7,042 nt of DNA from Deltaproteobacteria bacterium (lineage in GTDB: Bacteria > Desulfobacterota > UBA8473): the NCBI GenBank assembly GCA_030643245.1, contig DAOWME010000164.1:1-7042 (forward strand). The letters are read 5' to 3'. Below the pieces are notes generated by a model. The model saw only the letters and a program-made list of their open reading frames with translations. It was not told where the DNA came from and searched no databases. Positions 1 through 4,967 of the stretch are shown here, piece after piece. The position numbers were made by a program, and so were the translations under genes. Within the stretch, counting starts at the first letter, position 1; every line of letters begins with the position of its first letter.

Positions 1-537
1 AAATAGATTGAAAGGCTTGAGGCCAAATGGTTCCAGGAGGTCGTTCAGAAGGATCAGGGGGCTGCTGCCCACCAGTGTGATAGTGCCGCCCAAAATGGCG
101 GAAAAGCCTATGGGCATCAAGAGCTTGCCAAGAGGAATTTCTCGCAGTTTACTTACCCTCTGAATGGCAGGAAGAAACAACGCTGCCGCCCCGATATTCT
201 GCATAAAACTGGATATACCGGAAACTGTCAGGGAAATTGCGATAACAACACGCTTTTCGCTTTTCCCCGCTATGCGAAGCACCGGATTCACAAGGCGGTT
301 AATCAGCCCTGTCTTATCAAGCCCTGCGCCTATGATGATCACCGCAATTATGGAGACCACAGCGTTGCTGCTCAGACCAATGAAGGCCTCCTTGGGTGTG
401 ACCAGATGCAACAGGGGCAGGGTCACCATCATCAGGATAGCCACAACATCCACCCGTATCCACTCAACAATAAAGAGAAATATGGCAATTACGATCATTG
501 CCATTACCAGGATCATTTCAGTAGTCAATGGTTCCAT
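1..537 (-). CDS. SLC13/DASS-family anion permease, N-terminal 179 residues (3' end beyond window)
   Basis: This is a partial leftward reading frame that stays open to the left edge. It encodes a very hydrophobic protein matching the N-terminal half of SLC13 (divalent anion:sodium symporter) permeases. Visible marks are membrane segments at about residues 8-25, 30-46 and 58-74, the family motif around TPKEAFIGLSSNAVV (47-61), the re-entrant region SSFMQNIGAAALFLP (109-123), and ILGGTITLVGSSPLILLNDL (148-167). Family members carry sulfate, di- or tricarboxylates or other anions across the inner membrane, usually with Na+. The substrate cannot be read from this fragment. The ATG at 537-535 follows an AAAGGAAA ribosome site. 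The gene lies 93 bp behind the Usp gene with no convincing terminator between them, so it is probably co-transcribed from the sigma-54 promoter. Oddity: the Ser-Asn-Thr type sodium motif of well-studied members appears as Gln-Asn-Ile (113-115). The family call is firm; the substrate is unknown. Confidence 0.85.
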   Translation of the reverse strand, partial: MEPLTTEMILVMAMIVIAIFLFIVEWIRVDVVAILMMVTLPLLHLVTPKEAFIGLSSNAVVSIIAVIIIGAGLDKTGLINRLVNPVLRIAGKSEKRVVIAISLTVSGISSFMQNIGAAALFLPAIQRVSKLREIPLGKLLMPIGFSAILGGTITLVGSSPLILLNDLLEPFGLKPFNLF

Positions 538-630
538 AAACAGTTTCCTTTATAGATTTCGTTTAAACTACATTTGTCTAAATTGCCTGAAATTTGATAA
601 ATTCGGACTTAAAATCCGGAGTCCTTTCAC

Positions 631-1089
631 TCATTCCTGCAAGCCGTTTGAGTGATCCCTGCTGCTCACCGTTAATAGCGGACATTCCAGGTTGTTGGCC
701 ACTTTTCTTATCCAATGCCTCCTCCGAATCTGACCGCTCTCAGGCAAAGATTCACTGCTGCCCCAGATGAGCGCCTGAAAAGGCGGTTTCTCAGCAAGGA
801 ATTTGAGAAGTTCCTCTGCTGGATGCCCAATGCGCAGGGCCGCGTTTATGGCGATTCTTTCCCTTAGGAACCGGCCGGTTATTTTACTCAGCTGTTTTCC
901 CATCCGTTCCTCAATGTCATTGATGGCGCTTCTTTTGGATTCCAGATAGGAGCGATCCGGAAAGGCCATTTCAATAAGCATAAGAAGGGTCACTTCGGAA
1001 TCCATGCGCAGGGCCAACTCACGTGCGTATGTCAGTGAATCATCGCAGACCTTTTCATCTTCAAACACAACCAGAATTCTCTGGAACAT
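631..1089 (-). CDS. UspA-like universal stress protein, probably not ATP-binding
   Basis: The product is a 152-residue single-domain cytoplasmic protein of the universal stress protein (Usp) fold. It opens with the typical strand FQRILVVFEDE (2-12) followed by an amphipathic helix (CDDSLTYARELALRM). It also has the late strand-helix IGHPAEELLKFL (87-98), the strand QALIWGSS (105-112) and the closing strand ECPLLTV (135-141). The ATP signature of MJ0577-type Usps (G-2x-G-9x-G-S/T) is not present: after WGSSE the segment runs through RRRHW instead of ending in Gly-Ser. It therefore resembles the E. coli UspA type that does not bind ATP. The ATG at 1089-1087 has a GAGG ribosome site 7 nt upstream. 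The gene stands alone behind the sigma-54 promoter at 1127-1142 and precedes the SLC13 permease; Usps and permeases are often neighbours, so a role in controlling transport is plausible but inferred. Confidence 0.85.
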   Translation of the reverse strand: MFQRILVVFEDEKVCDDSLTYARELALRMDSEVTLLMLIEMAFPDRSYLESKRSAINDIEERMGKQLSKITGRFLRERIAINAALRIGHPAEELLKFLAEKPPFQALIWGSSESLPESGQIRRRHWIRKVANNLECPLLTVSSRDHSNGLQE

Positions 1090-1126
1090 GGTTTTGCCTC
1101 ATCATCCGATTAACAACCTAAACAAT

Positions 1127-1142
1127 AGCAAAACCTGTGCCA
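1127..1142 (-). promoter_or_regulatory. Sigma-54 (RpoN) promoter of the usp-permease operon
   Basis: The minus strand reads TGGCACAGGTTTTGCT. Against the consensus TGGCACG-N4-TTGCW only the seventh base differs, and the diagnostic GG and GC doublets are exactly 10 nt apart. Taking the GC as -12, transcription would start near 1116. That gives a leader of about 27 nt with a good GAGG site before the usp ATG at 1089. The gene immediately upstream (1328-2713) encodes a sigma-54 activator, and repeat motifs fill the activator-side region at about -100 to -210. Confidence 0.85.
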
Positions 1143-1216
1143 AGCGTCTGTTATTACGTAACCATTTGGAATTAAAGTCAATGAAGGTATTTAGCGGAAT
1201 GAAAAAGGCAGAACAT

Positions 1217-1237
1217 ATTGTTGCGAATTGCAACCAT
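1217..1237. promoter_or_regulatory. Palindrome, candidate enhancer site for the NtrC-type activator
   Basis: The plus strand carries ATTGTTGC-N5-GCAACCAT, a 21-bp inverted repeat with one mismatch in eight base pairs and a perfect GTTGC/GCAAC core at 1220-1234. Its centre is about 110 bp upstream of the predicted sigma-54 start near 1116, a typical position for a dimeric Fis-type HTH enhancer site. The assignment to the neighbouring activator is inferred from position and symmetry. Confidence 0.5.
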
Positions 1238-1263
1238 GGCGAGATCTTTATTCATCGCCGTGG
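1234..1263. repeat. Imperfect inverted repeat next to the candidate enhancer
   Basis: Nine-base arms CCATGGCGA (1234-1242) and TCGCCGTGG (1255-1263) are complementary except for one position, with a 12-bp spacer. On the leftward transcript they could form a stem, but no T-run follows, so it is not a typical intrinsic terminator for the activator gene. It touches the palindrome at 1217-1237 and may belong to the same control region. Confidence 0.4.
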
Positions 1264-1288
1264 TACTATGCTGGGGAAGGAATGATTT

Positions 1289-1325
1289 GTTGCAAAAGCG
1301 AATACGTAAGTTGCAAAAGCGAATA
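1289..1325. repeat. 16-bp direct repeat with 21-bp period, candidate activator-binding array
   Basis: GTTGCAAAAGCGAATA occurs at 1289-1304 and again, identically, at 1310-1325. The 21-bp period equals two helical turns, so both copies face the same side of the DNA. Each copy contains GTTGC-N4-GCGAA, a relative of the GTTGC-N5-GCAAC core at 1220-1234. The array ends just beyond the activator's stop codon and lies about 180-200 bp upstream of the predicted sigma-54 start. Likely role: tandem upstream activating sites; unproven. Confidence 0.5.
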
Positions 1326-1327
1326 TA

Positions 1328-2713
1328 TTATCCCAAATTATATTTCCTGATTTTACGCCACAGGGAAGCTCGGTCTATTCCCAGGATTTCGGCGGCCCTT
1401 GTGCGTATACCGCCGGTGACCTTAAGAATGTGACGAATATAGTCCTGTTCTAGTTCATCGAGGCTTAACAAAGAGCTGTCAGGCCTCTTGTAGGAGAAGA
1501 ACTCTAGGTCGGCAAGGTCAGGAGGCAGATCACTCACCTTGATGACGCTGTCTTGGCACACAACCACGGCCCGCTCGATGATGTTCTCCAGTTCTCGCAC
1601 ATTTCCCGGGAAGGTGTAATTCTCCAGGAGAGTGAGGGCACCTCTAGAAATAGACGTAATATCTTTCTTCATCCTTTGGCGGAACTTTTCTAACATGTAA
1701 TAGGACAGCAGGTGAATGTCTTGTTTGCGTTCGCTAAGCCGCGGCAGAACAATATTTACCACATTAAGGCGAAAATAGAGGTCCTGCCGGAAAACCCCTT
1801 CTGTCATTGCAGATTTGAGGTCTTTAGCAGTGGCCGCAATGATCCTGATATCCAGGGGTATAGGTCGGGCGCCGCCCACCCTGAAAAACTCCCGCTCCTG
1901 GATTACCCTGAGCAGTTTTGTCTGCATGGAGAGAGGCATATCCCCAATCTCATCCAGAAATACGGTCCCACCGTTTGCCATTTCAAGGAGCCCTTGCTTA
2001 CGGCTTGCCGCCCCTGTAAAGGCCTCCTTCTCATGTCCGAAGAGTTCGTTTGCAATGAGATCTTCGCTGAAGGCCCCGCAATTGAATGCAACGAATAGTC
2101 CTTGTGCCCTAAGACTCTGCGCATGGATAGCACGGGCCGCGAGTTCCTTCCCGGTACCTGTTTCACCTATGATCAGCACATTGGAGTCAGAAGGAGCGAT
2201 TTGGCGGATCGTTTCTTCAACATGTATAATCTTTGGGCTCTTTCCAATGATCACAGGACATATCCCGGAAAACTCCGGTTTTTCCATCCGGTGGTTTGCG
2301 TTTTCTTCCTTTAAAAACTTCTGTTCAAGGGCTTGCTCAACCAAAACACGCACCCGTTTCGGGGTGTAAGGTTTTTCCAGATAGTAAAATGCGCCTTGCC
2401 TGGTGGCCTTTATGGCGCTGTCCAGGCTGGCGTAGCCGGTAACAAGAATCACCTCAATAGAAGGGGAAAGAAGCTTTGCCCTATTTAGCAAAGAAATACC
2501 ATCGAGATAGGGCATCATGAGATCAGTGACTATGAGATCACAGGGTCTGTCTTCCAATTTTTCCAGTGCCCGCACTGGGTTACTAAAGGTCGAGACGCTG
2601 TGTCCATCCTTTTCAAGGATACGACGGAGGTTCTTTAATGCGATCTGATCGTCGTCAACCACGATAATGTGGCCTGTGATTCTCTTCCGGCCATCTTTTT
2701 GTTCTCGGTTCAT
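1328..2713 (-). CDS. NtrC-family sigma-54-dependent response regulator (REC-AAA+-Fis HTH)
   Basis: This 461-residue activator remodels sigma-54 RNA polymerase at enhancer-dependent promoters. The receiver domain (about 14-130) has the acidic pocket D20-D22, phospho-acceptor D64, T92 and K114. The AAA+ domain (about 154-385) has Walker A GETGTGKE (183-190), Walker B VFLDEIGD (251-258) and an arginine-finger region FRQDLYFRLN (308-317). The Fis-type helix-turn-helix (about 420-460) ends in RTRAAEILGIDRASLWRKI. The sigma-54 contact loop, normally GAFTGA, reads EAFTGA (230-235); the essential Phe and Thr are kept. The ATG at 2713 is the only plausible start, but its ribosome site is weak (GGGG 13 nt upstream), suggesting coupling to the carbonic anhydrase gene 48 bp before it. 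The likely target is the sigma-54 promoter at 1127-1142 just downstream. No cognate kinase is fused; the kinase at 4964-6700 is the obvious candidate phosphate source. Confidence 0.93.
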   Translation of the reverse strand: MNREQKDGRKRITGHIIVVDDDQIALKNLRRILEKDGHSVSTFSNPVRALEKLEDRPCDLIVTDLMMPYLDGISLLNRAKLLSPSIEVILVTGYASLDSAIKATRQGAFYYLEKPYTPKRVRVLVEQALEQKFLKEENANHRMEKPEFSGICPVIIGKSPKIIHVEETIRQIAPSDSNVLIIGETGTGKELAARAIHAQSLRAQGLFVAFNCGAFSEDLIANELFGHEKEAFTGAASRKQGLLEMANGGTVFLDEIGDMPLSMQTKLLRVIQEREFFRVGGARPIPLDIRIIAATAKDLKSAMTEGVFRQDLYFRLNVVNIVLPRLSERKQDIHLLSYYMLEKFRQRMKKDITSISRGALTLLENYTFPGNVRELENIIERAVVVCQDSVIKVSDLPPDLADLEFFSYKRPDSSLLSLDELEQDYIRHILKVTGGIRTRAAEILGIDRASLWRKIRKYNLG

Positions 2714-2761
2714 GGCAGGTTGTATGCCCCTGTATCGGTTATGACTCCGTTTGTACTGTCC

Positions 2762-3361
2762 CTAAGTAAGAACCTCTACCAACCCGGTATCTAAATCATA
2801 AAATGCAGCAACAACCTTTAAGTTACCTTCTTTCACCAGATCTGATAAAATAGGTGTTGACTGCTTCAACTGCTCTGAAACTATCCTTGCGTTGGCCCTG
2901 GCCGTGTTGTCCACCAGGTCCCCGGTCTGGCCTTGTATGCTGTCCAGGACAGGCCGGATGGCCTCAGCCAGACTTGGGATATGCCCTTCGAGATCGCCAC
3001 CTGCGACAGTAGCCCCTATTGCACCGCATTGGGAATGGCCCAGCACCATAATAAGTGGTGTATGAAGATGTGAGGCCGCGTATTCAGCGCTTCCCAGGAC
3101 TACGTCGTCTATTATATTGCCGGCAACTCTTACTACAAACAAATCGCCCAGTCCCTGGTCAAATATCACCTCCGGTGGCACCCTGGAGTCGGCACAGCCC
3201 AGGATTACGGCAAAAGGACGTTGCCCATCGATTAACTCCGCCCGACGTTCGGGCATTTGATTGGGGTGTGTCTGCTTTTCATTTACATACCTCCTGTTGC
3301 CTGCCATCAATCTGCCTATCGCTGTATCTCCAGTGAGATTCTCTGTTGTTGGATAGTCCAT
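2762..3361 (-). CDS. Beta-class carbonic anhydrase
   Basis: Catalyses CO2 + H2O <=> HCO3- + H+ with a zinc ion, in the cytoplasm. Numbered from the Met at 3361, the zinc ligands are Cys56 (in ILGCADSRVPPE), His109 and Cys112 (in LGHSQCGA), with the catalytic Asp58-Arg60 pair present. The family core GLGDLFVVRVAGN is intact, and the length (199 aa) is normal, so it should be active. An upstream in-frame ATG at 3373 would add four residues (MRDM), but it lacks a ribosome site, whereas GAGGG sits 5 nt before the ATG at 3361. The gene lies between a response regulator (71 bp upstream) and the NtrC-type activator (48 bp downstream), same strand, presumably the same transcript. Carbonic anhydrase inside a two-component cluster is unusual and suggests the pathway responds to, or supplies, bicarbonate; that link is inferred. 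Confidence 0.93.
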   Translation of the reverse strand: MDYPTTENLTGDTAIGRLMAGNRRYVNEKQTHPNQMPERRAELIDGQRPFAVILGCADSRVPPEVIFDQGLGDLFVVRVAGNIIDDVVLGSAEYAASHLHTPLIMVLGHSQCGAIGATVAGGDLEGHIPSLAEAIRPVLDSIQGQTGDLVDNTARANARIVSEQLKQSTPILSDLVKEGNLKVVAAFYDLDTGLVEVLT

Positions 3362-3432
3362 CATGTCCCTCATAAGCTGAAGTTCAAAAGCTCTTTACCT
3401 TTGATACCCTCATGAAAAAGCGCTCTTGGGGG

Positions 3433-3876
3433 CTAGTCTTCTCGCAAAACGGATCGGGGCGAGGCTATGATCCTTTGCACCTTCGCCTCCCGGATGCGTT
3501 CTTCGTGTTCGTATTTTCTCTGTTGGGCCATATCGATTTTATCGACCAGCTCTTCCGTATTACACGGTTTCATAAGGTAGTCGAGGGCCCCGAGCTTCAT
3601 CCCTTCAATGCCCGTTTCTACAGTGGCATTTCCGGTCAACATGATAACCTCCGTTAGTGGCTTCACCTTCTTTATTTCACGCAGGGTCTCTATCCCACTC
3701 AAGCCGGGCATCAGCACATCCAGGATAACTACATCGTAGTTATAGCCCTTCACTTTCTCCAGGGCATCTTCGCCACTTGTAGATATGCCCACATCATAGT
3801 CACGAAGAGTCAGGCGCTCGGAGAGTGATTCTACGAATTCCTTCTCGTCATCTACTAACAATACACGTGTTTTCAT
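3433..3876 (-). CDS. Response regulator, receiver domain with helical tail (no DNA-binding domain)
   Basis: The product has 147 residues. The receiver domain (1-118) shows the acidic pair D9-D10, phospho-acceptor D53 (VILDVLMPGLSG), T81 and K103 (LMKPC), so it should be phosphorylatable. The last ~30 residues (QQRKYEHEERIREAKVQ...) are a charged helix-like tail with no recognised output domain. A good AGGAG site lies 8 nt before the ATG at 3876. It follows the degenerate kinase after a 63-bp gap. Its first helix, with ERLTLRDYD and then SGEDAL, closely matches the regulator at 4608-4967 (ERLSLREID, TGEDAL). This suggests both dock on the same histidine domain. By position it is the candidate terminal acceptor of a phosphorelay; the output could be protein-protein. 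Confidence 0.92.
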   Translation of the reverse strand: MKTRVLLVDDEKEFVESLSERLTLRDYDVGISTSGEDALEKVKGYNYDVVILDVLMPGLSGIETLREIKKVKPLTEVIMLTGNATVETGIEGMKLGALDYLMKPCNTEELVDKIDMAQQRKYEHEERIREAKVQRIIASPRSVLRED

Positions 3877-3939
3877 CTTTCTGTCTCCTTTATAAATGGT
3901 TGCAGTATTAGGTTTTAAAGAGTTATAAGAATTGAACCA

Positions 3940-4596
3940 TCATGCCTCGGGCCAGGTAATGACAATTTCTCCGGCATTGACATCCACTGTAAGGTCGGCT
4001 TTGAGGAGAGAGAGCAACGCCTTTTCCCGTTCTGAGGGAAATTCATCTATTGATATGCCTGTCAGGCCTTTAAGGTGAGTGAACCTGATCCATGCACACC
4101 TTTCCTTCTCTTCAGTAATGATGCCGATGGTTTTTCCATTATCGACCATATCCATGGCAAAATCCAGGCACAGCCAGATGAGGCTTTGCAAGAAAAATGG
4201 GTTTGTCGTAATCTTTACAGGGCCGGTGGATGCACTCGGTTCCAGCGACACACCTCGGCTGGAGGCCGATCGGTGAGAAAGCTCAACCATAAACGTAACG
4301 ATTTCAACCAAGTCGACACTCATTGCAAAATTATCGACACTGTGGGCGAACCGGTTGAGTCTCTTTACAATTCCATCCGCTCGTTGAATTTGCTTTAAAA
4401 CTTTTCCAGCCAGCGTCTTGAACAGTTCCGTGTTGATTGGCTTCCCATTTTCGAGCATGTGTGTATAATCTTCTAAAAGACCGGCATTTTCATTCATAAT
4501 GGCCAAGACATTTTTGATTTCATGTGAGATAGAGGCAGACACTTTCCCGAAGAATTGCAGACCTGTCTCGCCGATTATATCGCTTTTGCTGCTCAT
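3940..4596 (-). CDS. Degenerate histidine kinase / putative histidine phosphotransfer protein (Spo0B/ChpT-like)
   Basis: This is a soluble 218-residue protein with no membrane segment or sensor domain. Its N-terminal half is a HisKA dimerisation domain with an H-box around SISHEIKNVLAIMNENAGLL (22-41; His25, with the E-x-x-N motif at 26-29). The C-terminal half (about 95-218) follows the layout of a HATPase domain, including a closing strand GEIVITWP, but the catalytic boxes are lost. Aligned to the kinase at 4964-6700, both N-box asparagines are replaced (Leu142, Phe146), and no DxGxG or GxGLGL glycine motif exists. It should not bind ATP, yet can in principle accept phosphate on His25. That is the architecture of Spo0B and ChpT phosphotransferases. 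The H-box is 14/24 identical to that of the upstream kinase, suggesting duplication then decay of ATPase function. An AGGGA site precedes the ATG; the preceding regulator stops 11 bp upstream. It could alternatively act as a phosphatase. Confidence 0.85.
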   Translation of the reverse strand: MSSKSDIIGETGLQFFGKVSASISHEIKNVLAIMNENAGLLEDYTHMLENGKPINTELFKTLAGKVLKQIQRADGIVKRLNRFAHSVDNFAMSVDLVEIVTFMVELSHRSASSRGVSLEPSASTGPVKITTNPFFLQSLIWLCLDFAMDMVDNGKTIGIITEEKERCAWIRFTHLKGLTGISIDEFPSEREKALLSLLKADLTVDVNAGEIVITWPEA

Positions 4597-4607
4597 AACA
4601 TATCCCT

Positions 4608-4967
4608 TTACTTTTTTAACACATCTTTTATTTTTTCTATAAGTGTCTTGATACTAACCGGCTTAGGGAGATAGTACTCAGGGCCTGCCTCTGCCGAACC
4701 AGCCTTGAAATTTTCTTCAGAGCCATGGCCGGTCATGAAGATAAATCTCATGTCAGGGCACTTTGCCGCTAACTTTTTTTTTATCTCGATCCCGCTGGTT
4801 TTAGGGATCTTTACGTCCAACACGGCGAGGTCATAATCTTCGGTATCCACCCGTTTCAGTGCGTCCTCTCCTGTGGTTACCCAGTCCGCGTCTATTTCCC
4901 TGAGGGACAGCCTCTCTGCCAAAGTAGAAACCAGTTCCTCCTCATCATCCACTAGAAGTATTTTCAT
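4608..4967 (-). CDS. Single-domain response regulator (Spo0F/CheY-like receiver)
   Basis: A 119-residue stand-alone receiver domain: acidic pair D7-D8 (LLVDDEEE), phospho-acceptor D51 (LAVLDVKIP), T79 (FMTGHG) and K102 (LPKPV) are all present, with no output domain. The length equals one REC domain. Its ATG overlaps the stop of the upstream kinase in an ATGA 4-bp overlap, so the two are translationally coupled, and the kinase is its most likely phosphodonor. It is followed after 11 bp by the degenerate kinase. This order (kinase, lone REC, ATPase-less HisKA protein, second REC) suggests a phosphorelay intermediate, inferred from layout. A run of nine T/A bases at 4774-4782 encodes its three consecutive lysines. 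Confidence 0.92.
   Translation of the reverse strand: MKILLVDDEEELVSTLAERLSLREIDADWVTTGEDALKRVDTEDYDLAVLDVKIPKTSGIEIKKKLAAKCPDMRFIFMTGHGSEENFKAGSAEAGPEYYLPKPVSIKTLIEKIKDVLKK

Noticed and set aside
605..624. Small inverted repeat GGACT/AGTCC between the usp and permease genes, considered as a terminator
   Set aside because: Only five base pairs with a 10-nt loop and no T-run on the leftward strand; too weak to call.
164..655. Rightward open frame of 163 codons at the left end
   Set aside because: It lies antisense to the permease and overlaps the usp end, shows no family features and lacks a ribosome site; a shadow of the real gene.
1143..1216. Possible IHF site between the enhancer-like repeats and the sigma-54 promoter
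   Set aside because: The stretch is AT-rich, but no good match to WATCAA-N4-TTR was found on either strand.
1815..2369. Rightward open frame of 184 codons inside the activator gene
   Set aside because: Antisense to the conserved AAA+ domain, low-complexity translation, no recognisable domain.
2715..2728. GG-N10-GC spacing on the minus strand just before the activator ATG, resembling a sigma-54 promoter
   Set aside because: Flanking bases do not fit TGGCAC/TTGCW, and transcription would start inside the activator gene.
3416..3428. AGCGCT palindrome with flanking A/T runs between the carbonic anhydrase and response regulator genes, considered as a terminator
   Set aside because: The palindrome has no loop, so it cannot form an intrinsic terminator hairpin.
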